Source: Tilletiopsis washingtonensis
Taxonomy: Eukaryota > Basidiomycota > Exobasidiomycetes > Entylomatales
Length of the DNA: 64,000 nt
Assembly (NCBI RefSeq): GCF_003144115.1
Contig: NW_020312021.1
Location: 346,922-410,921, forward strand
Direction of reading: 5' to 3'
Every line of letters begins with the position of its first letter. Position 1 is the first letter of the stretch. Below, piece after piece: positions 21,534 to 32,976 of the stretch. Position numbers and translations under genes: made by a program. The notes beneath the pieces are model-generated. The model was not told the origin of the DNA. It saw nothing but the letters and a program-made list of their open reading frames with translations, and made no database searches.

Positions 21534-23492
21534 ATGGTCAACGTCACCACCAGCCCGGAGGTGAGCGAGCACGACGGTTGCTGCATGCTCTGCAGCGATG
21601 CTCACTCTTACTGTCCTCTCCCAGGGCAACATGCTCACGTCCTTCGAGGGCACCGAGTACATCTACAACCTCGGCGACGTGAGCTTCATGCTCGTCGCCA
21701 GCGTGCTCGTCTTCATCATGACGCCCGGCGTCGCCTTCCTCTACGCCGGCCTGCTGCGCAAGCGCAGCGCGCTCAGCATGCTCTGGCTCGGCATGGCCGT
21801 GTAGTGAGTGCCGCGTGTGCGAGCGGGCAGGTGCGCCCGGGGCGGGGGCTGGCGAGCGAGGCGATGGCCGTGTGCTGAGCAGCTGTATGCGCTGGTTGTC
21901 ACCTGCCGAGCAGCTGTATGCGCTGCTCGTCACCTGCCGAGCAGCTGTATGCGCTGCTCGTCACCTGCCGAGCAGCTGTGTGCGCTGCTCGTCACCTGCT
22001 GAGCACGTGTATGCGCTGCTCTTCACCTGCTGCTACGCACCGCCGTGGCTTGCATGCTCTGCCGAACTTGTCGCTCACCTCCTGCCCGCAGCTCCGTCGT
22101 CTTCTTCGAGTGGGTCTTCTGGGGCGCCTCTCTTACCTTCTCGCGCGGCGGCTCGCCGTTCATCGGCAACCTCGACAACTTCTTCCTCATCGGCATGGAC
22201 ATCCAGCCGTCGACGGGCAGCGACTTCATCCCGCAGCTGCTCTAGTGAATAGACCGGACGCTTTGCTGCGGCAACGGTGCTGACACACGCCCGCAGCGTC
22301 TTCTACCAGGCGCAGTTCGCCTGCGTCACCGCCATGCTCGCTGCCGGCGCGTTCGCCGACCGCGCGCGCCTCGGCCCCGTGCTCGTCTTCATCTTCTGCT
22401 GGACGACGATCGTCTACAACCCCATGTGAGTGGCGTTGACGCACTGCACCACACCGCGGCACTGACGCCATCCTTGCAGCGCCCACTGGTCCTGGTCGCT
22501 CGCGCCCGACGCCACGGGCTGGATGGCCAACCTCGGCGCCCTCGACTTCGCCGGCGGCTCGCCCGTGCACATCAGCAGCGGCACGGCCGCGCTCGCCATC
22601 TCGCTCTTCCTCGGCCGCCGCCGCGGCTACGGCACCGACGCGCTCGCCTACCGCCCCGCCAACGTCGGCTTCATCGTGCTCGGCACGGCACTCATCTGGT
22701 TCGCCTGGTTCGGCTTCAACGCCGGCTCGGCGCTCGGTGCCAACCTGCGCTCGGTTCAGGTCGCCGTCGTCACCTTCCTCTCGGCCTCGATGGGCGGCAT
22801 CACCTGGGTGAGTGGGCGAGCGTGTGCCGCACTGCCGCCGCAGCAGCTCACCTCTTTGCCTCCAGCTCCTGCTTGACTACCGTCTCGAGAAGAAGTGGAG
22901 CGCCGTCGGCCTCTGCTCCGGCGTCATTGCCGGCCTCGTCTGCATCACGCCCGCCGCCGGCTACGTCGGCTCGCCGGCGGCGCTGGCGTTCGGCGTCGTG
23001 GGCGCCATCGCCTGCAACTTCGCCACGGGCATCAAGACGCTCGTCGGCATCGACGACACGCTCGACGTCTTCGCGCTCCACGGCATCGGCGGCCTCGTCG
23101 GCAACATCCTCACGGCCTTCTTCGCCGACAACCGCGTCGCGAGCTTCGACGGCTCGGACCCCATCGACGGCGGCTGGATCAACCACAACTACATCCAGCT
23201 CGGCTACCAGCTGGCCGACAGCTGCAGTGCCATCGGCTGGTCGTTCGCCCTCACGATGATCCTGCTCTTCGCCATCGACCGCATCCCCGGCATGCACTTC
23301 CGCTGCAGCGAGGACGACGAGATCGTGGGCATCGACATGACGCAGATCGGCGAGGAGTGCTTCATCATCCCCAACGCGCCCGTGTACCGCGACATCGAGA
23401 GCGGCGGCCTCGTCGCCGGCCACGAGCAGAAGAGCCAGCACTCGACCGGCAGCCAGGAGAAGGTCGGCGAGGCGCCGCAGCAGGTTGTCTAG
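21534..23492 (+). CDS. MEP: Ammonium transporter (AMT/MEP/Rh family)
   Basis: Plasma-membrane ammonium permease with about eleven helices; fungal Mep2-type members also act as sensors for filamentous growth. The N-terminal exon is tiny (MVNVTTSPE), then EYIYNLGDVSFML and the family block TPGVAFLYAGLLRKRSALSM. Downstream come FFEWVFWGASL, AHWSWS and DFAGGSPVHISSGTAAL, the last containing the first of the twin pore histidines. FNAGSALGANLR precedes FALHGIGGLVGNI, which holds the second. The cytosolic C-tail (DEIVGIDMTQIGEECF onward) carries the conserved regulatory segment. The protein is about 450 residues after splicing five introns. The intron at 21804-22091 is unusually long (288 bp) and contains a five-copy 31-bp tandem repeat. 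GATA sites upstream suggest nitrogen regulation. Which MEP subtype it is cannot be decided. Confidence 0.96.
21877..22031 (+). repeat. Five-copy 31-bp minisatellite within an ammonium-transporter intron
   Basis: Five head-to-tail units of exactly 31 bp (starts 21877, 21908, 21939, 21970, 22001). Units 2 and 3 are identical; unit 1 differs in the GCTGGTTG segment and units 4 and 5 carry a few substitutions. Each unit is built as GAGCAGC, a 7-base loop TGTATGC, GCTGCTC (the exact reverse complement of the first arm), then GTCACCTGCC, so the RNA can form a 7-bp hairpin in units 2-4. Every unit also contains CAGCTG and/or CACCTG hexamers, and unit 5 a CACGTG. There are no spacers, so this is not a CRISPR array. 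Confidence 0.9.
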
Positions 23493-23736
23493 ACGTCTCG
23501 CCTTCTCCCCTGCTCCCCATCTCACACCCTCTTTTTCTCCATACCCCTTCTCTCGTCACTTCTCCGCTCTCTTAATGAATCGCGTCATCTGAACGAAGCG
23601 CGTGCCGAGAGGCTCGCTCGGAGGGTCACAGCGTGTGTTGACAGACGTGGATGATTGATGCGCGTACAGCTACAGATGCAGGGCCTCCGAAGAGGGCGAG
23701 GAAGGGACAGAGATGGAGCAGGTGGGCCGCGGCCGT

Positions 23737-26700
23737 CTACGAGCCGCCCCAGTCGTACGTCTCGTTGCGCAGCTCGATGCGCGGCGCCGTGCCCTTGCCG
23801 ATGCCCTGCGGGTCGATCTCCTTGGCGACGACGGCGCGCAGCAGCGCACCCAGGCTGCTGGGCCCGCAGCTCGTGACGAGGAGCGAGCTGCCTCGTGCGG
23901 CGCGCGCCTCCTCCTGCACGATGCGGTCGAGGCGCGGGCGGCCCGGGTGCGCCAGCTCGGCGACGTGGCGCACGTCGGCGTCCTCGTCGGCGTCGAGGTC
24001 CAGCAGCACCTCGTCCTTGTCCGCCTGCGACTCGACGTCGGGCGCAAGCAGGCCGTGCGTGCTGCCGGCGTAGGCGCTGAGCCCCGACGAGCTCTGCGTC
24101 TTGAGCATGCTCGGCGGTCGCTCGCGCTTGACGGGCAGCTCGGGCACGACGCCCGGCGAGAGAAGAGGCAGCAGGTTCGGCGACGGCGGGCCAGACGAAG
24201 TGTAGCCGTCGTCGGCGAACGGATTCGGAGGCGCAAGCAGGGCGCCGTCGCCCAGCGGGCCCGACGGCTCGCCGAGGTCGAGCTGCGTCGATGGCATCGG
24301 CGGCGCATTCGCGCGCCCGGGCCGACTAGCTGCACCTCCGCGTCCGGCCTTCTTGCGCATCGTGGCGCGCCGCGTCTTTGCGCGGCGCAGCTTGCCCTCC
24401 GAGTGCAGGCGCTCGTTGATCTTCATCTCCGTCGCCGAGGGCGCGCTGTAGTCCTCGCCCTCGAACTGCGTCAGGTCGTAGGCGTCGACGTTGAACTCCT
24501 CGCCCTGTGCCGCGTCGGCCTCGGTGAAGCCAGCGGCGCTGGCGTCCGATGGGCCGGGTGCGTGCGAGGAGGCAGCGCCATACGATGCCGGCTGCGCGGG
24601 CACGCGCGTCTCGATCTGGTTGAAGTGCGTGACGAAGAGGTCGACCTGCAGCTGGTGTGCGCCGACGAGCTCGGTGCAGCGGCGCAGCGCCGAGGCGACC
24701 CACTGCAGGTGGCTGAACTCGCGCAGCATCCACACGAAGCGCACGCGCGTCGTGACGAAGCCCTTCTGGCGCGCCTGCGAGAGGCAGGCGCAGAGATGCT
24801 CGAGCACGGCCATGCCGTACGACACGCCCGAGCCGCCGCAGATGATGAGCACGCTGGCATGCTCGCCCCAGCGCACGCTCGCCGTCGAGCCGTATGGCCC
24901 GTCGACGAGCGCACGCACGTGCACACCCGTCGTCGCCTTGCGTGCCGCCTGGCCCGCGGCGATCAGCTGCTCCTCGCGCCGGTCGCAGACGTAGTTCCAC
25001 AGATGCCGTGTGAAGCCGTGGCGCGCACGCAACAGCAGCACCATGGTACGCTCCTCGCCCTTGGCACGGCCGCTCGGCGTCTCGTCGTCGTCGCCGAAGA
25101 TGGTCGACGACTTGAAGTTGGCGTCGTAGGCCGAGGCGACGGTGAACGGATGGCTCTCCCACCAGCGCACCGCCGGCACGTTGAGGTTGACGTACTGCCC
25201 CGGGCGCCACGAGACGGCGTTCGGCGTGCGCAGCGTCAAGCGCAGCGTCTTGCCCGGCAGCACCTGCGCAAAGGCAAAGCCCGGCCGGATCACGGCGGCA
25301 ATGTCGGCGCCCATGGCGGGGCGCGGCGCATGCGACTGCAGCGCGCGCGGCGTGGTGGGGCGCGAGCCGGACGCCGAGAAGCTGCCCTGCGCCTGATGTC
25401 CGAACGGCGGCGGGTAGGGCGCCGTGGCGTGGCTCGTGTGCGAGCTAGCCGACAGCTCGCTCTGCATGTGCGTGAAGTGTGGCGGCGGCAGCGGCGCGTG
25501 GGCCACATGCGCGGACCAGGCACTGTCGCTCGAGCTGTACGCCTGGTTGTACAGGTCGGCACTGCTGCTGAAGCGCTTCGTCTCTGCGCCGTCCATCGAG
25601 TAGTCGTCGATCACATCGGAGACAGGGTCGTAGCGCGCCGAGCGCCGCGTTCTCCGCCGGTCGAGGCCGTTGCCCGCCAGATCTTGGCCGTGCAGCTTCT
25701 GCATCTGCATGCCTGCCGGCTCGTCGTGCAGCGCTATCCGCTCGTGCTGCAGCGGAGCTCCGCCGCGCACGGGCTGCGAGTCGTGCGACAGCCACGCGGT
25801 CTTGCTGGGCGGGCTGCTGAGCATCGTCGCCGACGAGCTGTCGACGGAGTGGCCGCCCTGGCTGCTCAGCGGGCCGACACGCGAGGCCCAGCCCGGCGGC
25901 GGGCCCGCGAGCGGTGCGTCCGGGTAGCCATGCTGCGGCCCGCCATACTGCGCTCCGCCGTGCTGCGGGCCGCCATGCGGTGCGCCGTGCCACGCCGGCG
26001 GCTTCTCGCCCGGCCAGCTCTGCTCGCCGACGACAAACTGCGGCTTGCGCCCGGCAAAGCCCACGCCGTTCGTCCACGCCGTGCGCGCAGCCCGGTAGAT
26101 GCGCTCGGCGCCCCACCACGCCAGCGGCGCCCACAGCCACATGCCCAGCGGCGGGTGGTGCAGCGCGGCAGCGACCATGGTGCCGATGGCGCAGACGATG
26201 TGCGCCACGTAGAAGAACTCGTAGTAGTCGCGGCGGATCGGGCCGATGGAGAGGAGCGTGAGGAGCGTGAGGAAGCCGAACGACTGGGCGGTGGTCAGTG
26301 CGAGCTGCAGGCGTCACGCAGACAGGCCACTCACGACGAAGCCCCAGCGGAAGCGCTGCCAGAGAAAGACAAAGGCCCACATGTTGCCGCCGAAGGCATA
26401 GTCGATGCGCAGCTGCACGCTCCACAGCGCCACGTGCACGGCGGCAAAGAGCCACACGAGGCGTCCGCCCCACTTGTGCAGGAAGGCCAGGCGGTCAAAG
26501 CCGAAGCCGCCGAGGGCGCGCGTGGCGAGCAGCGCAAACGGCGGTGCCTTGAGCGCCAGCAGCACGACCATGGGCACGAGGGCGTTGGTCATGATGCCCG
26601 TGCGCCCGCCGGCGGTCCACCAGGTGCGGTAGGGAATCGTGACGGTCGCCACGATGGTGGTGACGGCGGGAAAGCGGCCCAGGCCCCAGTGCAGGCGGCG

Positions 26701-27345
26701 GCGCGCCAGCTGTGCAGCGCCCTGCACATCCTCGCCGCGCCGCGACACTTGCGGCAGCGCCGTCAGCGACTGCGTGGGGTCGGTGATGTTGGGGAACGAC
26801 GCCGCGAGGTCAAACACGCCCGCCGAGGGGCGCACGTAGTCGGCGCCGATGAGCGTGAGCAGCACGGGGATGACGAGCAGCACAAAGCCCATGCACAGCG
26901 TGCCGATGGGCGGCAGCACGAGCGTGCGGCGGCGCCTGGCGGGCGGCGCATGTGCGGCGGGCTGGCTGAGCATGCGGGCGGCATTGCCGGCCGTGGTGCG
27001 CGGATGGCTGTGCCCTGCCGCGCTGGCCTCTCGTCTGCCGAGCGGAATGGTGCGGCTGCGGATGGTCCAGCGCAGCCAGCGTGCGCCGAGGCTGCCGCTG
27101 CGCGCGCGGAAGCGCAGATGATGCCCTGCCGCCACGACGAGCGCCAGTGCCGCAGCGACGAGCCAGAGCAGGTACATGTAGCGCCAGCTGGGCTTGCTGA
27201 GCATGTGTGCGTTGAAGTAGCCGGCGAGGTAGGTGCGCTGGTTGTCGGCCAGCGTGCCGCAGCCGCCGGAGCAGAAGCCGCCGCCGCTGCCCGAGGAGCC
27301 GGAGCTGCCGCCGCCGCTGCCGGCCGGCGGGACATAGACGCTCAT
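23737..27345 (-). CDS. FRE: Ferric reductase / NADPH oxidase-like transmembrane oxidoreductase (FRE family)
   Basis: Moves electrons from cytosolic NADPH through FAD and two haems to extracellular Fe(III) or Cu(II). Start 27345 gives an outside N-terminus rich in Gly/Ser with a short Cys cluster (GGFCSGGCG), then several membrane segments. Haem-ligand His pairs are visible in LHKWGGRLVWLFAAVHVALW and FFYVAHIVCAIGTMVAAALH. Cytosolic motifs are the FAD-binding WRPGQYVNLNVP and HPFTVASAYD, the NADPH-binding LIICGGSGVSYGMAVLEHL, and the terminal ETYDW typical of fungal Fre proteins. One intron (about 26280-26335) splits the membrane domain. Two long low-complexity cytosolic regions stand out: about 180 residues before the FAD domain and about 190 residues inserted before the last NADPH-domain strand (TSCGPSSLGALLR). 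Iron versus copper use cannot be decided. Confidence 0.93.
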
Positions 27346-28106
27346 GGCTGGCGGCGCGGCGGCGCGGCGCTCTCGCTGCAGTGGAGAGAGGGTGGATGAG
27401 CGGTGCGAGGGTGTGGTGGTGCAGAGGCAAGCGCTGCGGTGCCGCCTTGATGGATGGGCCGCGGGTGCACGCGTCTTGCGGCAAATCTGGCGGCTCTTGG
27501 CTGCCGTCAGCACGCGCCGCCGCGCGCCGCGCGTGCCTGCAGCGGCTGCGCCGTCATAAAGAGGCCGGCACCGCATCGCTTTGCGCCTCAGGGGCGGTGG
27601 CGCCCATCTCGAGGCGCACTTCTCGGCCGCCGCAAGGCACGGCAATGGCGGCCGCGGCTCCGAGGCGCGCGCAAAGACGCCGCCGCGCGCGCCTCTCGTG
27701 CGGCCGCAGCCGCTCCCAGGGGTCACAGTGGGCGCCCTGATGGCTCGGAGCCGGCCCCAGGGGGCGTGTGGCGGCACTCTCGGCGGCGAGAGAGGAGCAC
27801 GGCCGACGCACGTGTTCTTCTCGTCTGCCCTTTGCTACGCGAAGGCCCACGGCATGCGGGCGTCAGGAGCAGCAGGGATGGAGCTCCGACGACAAAGGAC
27901 AGCAACAGGCACGAGTCGGCACGCTCGGCACCGACGATCAGCGCTGCAGCTCCGCTTGAATGATGATCCCGGCCGGCGGCTGGTCGGCTAGGCTCGGCGA
28001 GGAGCATGCCGCGGCTACGCTCTGGCTCGACACACGCAGGCGATGCAACTCGGGTGTGGATTCAGCAGGGCATCAGATACATCAGCTTTTGGGCAAGGCA
28101 CCGCGC
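27346..28106. promoter_or_regulatory. Gene-free upstream region of the ferric reductase
   Basis: This 761-bp stretch lies upstream of the FRE start and downstream of the PRP19 stop, both on the minus strand. I looked for iron-responsive GATA elements (ATCWGATAA) and found none; there is also no clear TATA box. Reading frames across it are Arg/Ala-rich without family resemblance. Confidence 0.35.
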
Positions 28107-29834
28107 CTACTCGGCCTTGGGCGCGCCCAGCGTCCGCACCGTCCGGTCCAGGCTGCTGACGACGAGCGAGGCGTCGCGCGCGTCCCACGCCACGCCCGTC
28201 AGCTCGGCGCTGTTGCCCTCGTGCAGCAGCAGCTGCGCCCACGTCTTGTTGCCCCACACGCGCACGTCGGTGCCCACCGCCGCCAGGAACGTCGCCGTGG
28301 CGTCGAAGCGCAGCGCCGTCACGCTGCCGCCCTCGGCGCCCTCGAGCGTCGCGGCGACGGCCAGCTTGCGCAGGTCCCACACCTGCACGCTGCCCGACGC
28401 GCGCCCGCCGACGGCCAGCTGATAGCCGTTCTCGGCAAAGGCCAGCGCCGAGGCGGCGCCGGCGAGGCCGCGGAACGTCGAGACCTTCTGCACGGCGAGA
28501 ATGTCCCACACGCGCACCACGCCCTCGGCCGTGCCCGTCGCCGCCAGCTGGCCGTCGGGGTGGAAGGCAAAGCTCTCGTACGCGTACCCGCCGGCGGCCT
28601 CGTCGTCGGCCTCGCCCGTGGGTGCGTCGACGACGAGCAGCCGCTCGCCGCTGGCGAGGTCGTGCAGCGCCCACGTGCCGTCGCGCGACGCACTGCCCAG
28701 CAGCGCGCCCGAGGGGTGGATGTCGAGGCCCGTGACGTCGGCCTTGTAGCCCTTGAGCACGTGCTTGAGCGCGTACGCCGGCGTCTCGGCGGCCACGTCG
28801 GCGCACGCCCACACGCGCAGCGAGTTGTCCTCGCTCGCGCTCACGGCGTACGCCGGCGCGCCCGTCTCGCCCTCCTGCGCCGGCGAGAAGACGACGCGCG
28901 TGATGCGCTTCGTGTGCCCCTTGAGCGTCGCGACGGTGCGCTCGGCGGCGCGGTCGTACACCTGCACCTGCTTGTCGGCGCCGCCGGTGAGCAGCAGCGC
29001 GCCCGAGCTCGACACGTCGAGCGCCGTCACGCCCGGCGGCTTGGTGCTGTGCATCGACGGCAGCGACGCCAGCTGCGTGTAGGTGGCAAGCGTCTCGCGC
29101 GTCGCGTAGCCCTCGGGCGCCTTGCGCTTCATCTTCTGGCGCCGCTGCGACGAGAGACTGCAGAGGAGTGAGCTGCTGCGGCGCGTGCCTGTGTTCGTCT
29201 GACTCACGTCTTGGCCATCGTCTCGACAATGCCAGCGGCTGCAGCGGGCAGCTTCGGCCCAGACGGCTGCGCATCCGCCATCTCCGCGTCACCACCCGCC
29301 GCCGGCGCCGCGACGCCGAGGCTGCCCGAGATGCTGGCGAGCGCACTGCGTGCCTCGTCGCGCTCGGCCATGAGGCGCGCGACAACACGCGCGGCGGCGT
29401 CGTTGGCGTACAGCGCGTGCGCCAGCTCCATGCGCACGTCGTCGTAGTTCTTCTTGAGCGTGAAGAGCTGCAGGGCGCTGGCGTCGTACTCGGTCTGCAG
29501 CGCTGCGAGCAGCGAGGGGATCGACGAGTGCGACGGCGGGCGCGGCGCGGCGATGCGCGGCACTGCAGGGAGGGGCTCAGTGCCGTGCAGCAGAGGATGC
29601 ACTGCCGCCACTCACAGGCCTTGATGGCGACGAGGTCGTCGTGCTGCAGCGCCTCGCCGGTGATGGGGTCCTTGCCGTTCTCATCGACGTACTTGCGGAT
29701 GAGGCGCGCCTCGTACAGCTGGCCGCTCTTGACGGACACGACGGGCTCGCTCGGCGGCTCGCCGGAGACTGGCGGCAGGGGTCAGCAGGTGCCGCGTGCG
29801 GGTGTGCAGCGGCGCACGCACTGGCGCAGAACAT
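28107..29834 (-). CDS. PRP19: Pre-mRNA-processing factor 19, U-box ubiquitin ligase and core of the NineTeen Complex
   Basis: Nuclear E3 ligase that scaffolds the NTC, stabilising U5/U6 in the activated spliceosome. Exon 1 is only 13 coding bases (29834-29822); joined across a 53-bp intron it gives MFCAISGEPPSEPVVS, the canonical Prp19 start. The U-box continues with SGQLYEARLIRKYVDENGKD and DPITGEALQHDDLVAI. The Prp19 coiled-coil tetramerisation region follows (IPSLLAALQTEYDASALQLF, LAHALYANDAAARVVARLMA). A seven-bladed WD40 propeller completes the protein (VSASEDNSLRVWA, LDIHPSGALLGSASRDGTW, VVSSLDRTVRTLG at the end). Length near 490 residues fits the family. It shares a 272-bp divergent promoter with the next gene. 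Confidence 0.97.
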
Positions 29835-30106
29835 GGCGGGCGAGGAGGGATGCGGGGGTCAGGAAGATCGCGGCGAGGTGTGCGAGGTGCGAAGCTTGCC
29901 GCGCGCGCGACGAGCGCCAGACGCGGCAATACAAGAAGCGGCGGCGAGTTGTATTCAGGGCAGCACGCGCCCGTTGTATTCGGCGCTGCTCCACTTGGTG
30001 CGCACAGCAACACCCGCACCCTTCTCTCCTCACCACCACCCGCTCCGGACGCTTATTAATCCCTCTCGTGGGCCCGTCTCGCTCCAGGACCCTTACACCT
30101 CTCAGC
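29835..30106. promoter_or_regulatory. Short divergent promoter between PRP19 and an uncharacterised gene
   Basis: Only 272 bp separate the two start codons, so promoter elements are probably shared. It is AT-richer near 29925-29960 and 30050-30060 (GGCAATACAAGAAG, CTTATTAATCCC), with a TATA-like TTATTAAT about 50 bp before the start at 30107. No gene lies inside. Confidence 0.45.
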
Positions 30107-31411
30107 ATGCCGCCCGCCAAGCGGTCGCGCCGCGCCTCGACGCCGTCCAGCGCCGCCTCCTCCTCCTCCACCTCGCCCTCGCCGCCGGCGCAGAAGCGCT
30201 CGCGCAAGCTCAGCAAGGCAGACACCGCCGACGACGGCGAGGACGACTACGAGGCGGAGCGAAGGCGGCGCATCGCCGAGAACGCCGCGCTGCTCGAGTC
30301 GCTGGGCCTGGGTGTGCGTGCTCGCCGTGCTCCGCCATCCCACGCCTCGCTGACCCCTCTCGCAGGGCGCACACAAGGAGGAGTTCCGCGCGCCCAAGCC
30401 GCCGCCCAAGCCCAAGGCGCCTCGCCCACGGCCCTCGTCGCCGGCCAGCGATGCTGAGCCGGCGCCCCTGCGCCGCTCGTCGCGTGCGCGGCCCGTCAAG
30501 CCAGAGCCCGAAGTGCGCCGCTCGAACCGCGCCGGACTGCGCAACTCGCAGGCGCGAGCAGCCTCGCCGCCCTCGCCGGCCGCCCGGCCGCAGCACTCGC
30601 TGCGCCGAGCGCCGTCGCCGCCGCCGCTCGTCATCCGCGCCTCGGCCAAGCGGGCGCCGCTGCCGACGCGCGGCAAGTCCAAGTACGGCGGACGCGCGCC
30701 GCTGCGCTTCGAGGCGGGCTACGAGCGCTTTGCGCCCAACCTCACGCCCGCCGAGATGCTGGCCGGCGGCATCTTTGGCGGCGGGCCGTTCCGCTCGCAC
30801 CACAGCTCTGTCTTGCGGCGCGAGCTGGATGGACATGCCGATGCAGAGGAGTTTCCCGACGCGTGGTTCGAGGGCGTCGACGACGAGAAGCTGTGGAACG
30901 ACGGCTACGACGCGGCGCAGAACCGCTTCGGCGTGCGTGCCGGCCAGACGCTGAGCGAGTGGGAGGAGGCCGGCTGGGTGCGCAGCTGCGACCCGCGCGG
31001 CTGGTGGCAGTGGTACTTCCGCTTCTACCTCGGGCGCCGCTGCGACGATGTAAGTGAAGAGCATGGGTGTGCGGCGCGTGTGCTGACAGTCGCGTGCCCA
31101 GGACGAGCGGCAGATCTCGCGCTGTGAGTGAGCATGTCTCCGCCGTTGTTACTCTTGAGGCTGACACAACTGCAGGGGTCTCGGGCGTGGGCCACAACGG
31201 GCGCTTCAAGAAGGCGCTCGTGCGCACGCTGCTCGTCAACGGCGCCGAGTGGGACGACGAGAGCGTGTCGCCGGTCGGTGCGTGTTGCTGTGTGCGCTGC
31301 TGGACGCTCTGCCGCGGCTGACACGCAAGCACAGTGCGCCAGACGCTGTGGCACTGGGCGTACGAGCTCGACGAGGCGAGCTTCCGCGCCATTGCGCCGA
31401 CGGCGCGTTGA
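30107..31411 (+). CDS. Uncharacterised conserved fungal protein with a C-terminal GWWQWYFRFYLGRR domain
   Basis: No named function recognised. The first 170 residues are Ser/Pro/Arg/Lys-rich and likely disordered, with a basic start (MPPAKRSRRASTPSS) that looks like a nuclear localisation signal and an SRRSSRARPVKPEPE-like middle. From about residue 180 a compact domain is evident: KYGGRAPLRFEAGYERFAPN, LTPAEMLAGGIFGGGPFRSH, then GQTLSEWEEAGWVRSCDPRG, WWQWYFRFYLGRRCDDDERQ and ISRWVSGVGHNGRFK, ending in SPVVRQTLWHWAYELD. Splicing four short introns keeps this domain open. I recall the WYFRFYLGRR region as recurring in uncharacterised ascomycete and basidiomycete proteins. Position divergent from PRP19 gives no firm functional clue. 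Start 30107 is supported by the basic N-terminus and nearby promoter-like DNA. Confidence 0.75.
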
Positions 31412-31638
31412 GTGCGATGTGGACGGGATATGACTTATGCTGTGCCAATCTAGAGACATATCTGCGCCCACTCTGCGCCCGTGATGATCATGAGCGTGCT
31501 TGCGTTGTCGAGACCGAGGCGCGCTTCTCCGAGCCTGGTGCGCTGCTGCGTGTCGTGTCGCGGCGGCGCGGCGGGCGCGCCTCCACTCCGCTCCTCCATC
31601 TTCCCGCCGCTCCTCCTCACCCACCTGTCGCGCCCACC

Positions 31639-32976
31639 ATGTCCGCGCCTGCGTCCCAGGGCGGCGCCCAGAGCGTGCGGCTGCAGACGACGCAGGGCGC
31701 CATCGTGCTCGAGCTGTACGCCAATGAGGCGCCGCGAACCGTGCACAAGTGCGTCGTGCCGGCGCAGAGCAGCAGGGTGCAGTGCGCCGACGCAGAGCTG
31801 ACGACGGGGGCCGTGGCTGCAGCTTCGTGACGCTGGCTCAGCGCGGCTATTACAACGGCGTGGTGCGTGCAATTTGTGAGGCTGGCTCTGCCCGGGACTG
31901 GGCGCTGACGCCTCGCTCGTGCGGCCGCAGGTCTTCCACCGGTGCGTCGGCGCGCTGCCGGCTGGCAGCTGGGCGCGGCGCAGAGCGCTGAGCAGAGGGC
32001 ATGAGCTGACGGATGCTGACCATCGAATTGTGCGCTCGTGCTGGGCTATGAAAGGGTGTGAGTAGGTGGTGCTGCGTCAGGCGAAGAGCGAGAGAGCGGA
32101 CGAGAGCGGCGAGGGCGGAAGCGCGGCGAGCGAGCGGGCGAGCGAGCAGACGCACGAGCGCGAGGGCAGCCCGAGAGCGCACACACCGGAGCAGCGGCAG
32201 CGCGTAGCTACCAGCCTCACTGGCGAGCCGGGCGTGCTGTTGTGTGGGTCATAAGCGCAGAAAGTGGAGACATGCGCGCAAGAGCCCGGAGCGAGAGGCG
32301 TGATGTGTAGCATGGTGCGCTTCGTGCATGCCTGCTGGCGACGGAGAGAAAGGCATGCAGCTCCTCGGCGATGGCTGGTCCAACGCTTCAGCAAGGCACG
32401 CCGCTCTCGCTCCTCTTTCCATGCCGTCTTTTCATTTCGTCCGCTCACACACCCCTTCGCAGCGTGCGTGACTTCATGATCCAGGGCGGCGACCCGACGG
32501 GCACAGGGCGCGGCGGTGCGAGCGTGTACGGCAAGGCGGTGCGTCTGCTCGTCCGGCTCGCCCTGCCCTCTATCCTGCTGACGTGCGGCATCGTGCCTCC
32601 ACAGTTCGAGGACGAGATCTCTCCGGCGCTGCGCTTCACCGGCGCCGGCATTCTCGCCATGGCCAACAGCGGGCCGGGCACAAATGGCTCGCAGTTCGTG
32701 CGTCTGCCTCGGCCGTGCCTTGAGACAGCAGTCCGCTGACCTGCTGGCCCGCTCAGTTCATCACTTTGGCGCCGACGCCATTCCTCGAGCGCAAGCACAC
32801 CATCTTCGGGCGCGTCTCGTCGGGCATGGAGGTCGTGCGGCGCCTCGGCCTCGTGGCAGTCGATGCAGACGACCGGTGAGGCACGCGCAAGGCGTGAGCT
32901 ATCGAGACAGAGCTGATGCGTGCACCGCAGGCCGAGGGAGGAGATCAAGATTCTCAGCGCGCAGGTCGTGCAATGA
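31639..32976 (+). CDS. PPIL1: Single-domain cyclophilin of the spliceosomal PPIL1 type
   Basis: Peptidyl-prolyl cis-trans isomerase; PPIL1 binds SKIP/Prp45 in the activated spliceosome. Spliced exons give about 165 residues: [55 protein letters not shown], the catalytic [20 protein letters not shown] with [17 protein letters not shown], then [19 protein letters not shown]. The short loop after QLQTTQG and the KHTIFGRV block match the PPIL1 subclass rather than cyclophilin A. The catalytic Arg (FHRV) and Phe (FMIQGG) are present. Five introns include one of 521 bp (31942-32462), about ten times the usual length here. Start 31639 follows a good context (CCCACCATG). The role in splicing is inferred from subclass and from PRP19 and SLT11 nearby. 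Confidence 0.93.

Noticed and set aside
21877-22031. Possible CRISPR-like direct repeats
   Set aside because: The units are contiguous with no unique spacers, lie in an intron of a eukaryotic gene and have no cas genes nearby.
23713-27399. 1,228-codon open frame antisense to the ferric reductase
   Set aside because: It mirrors the real coding strand; its Arg/His/Ala-rich product has no family features.
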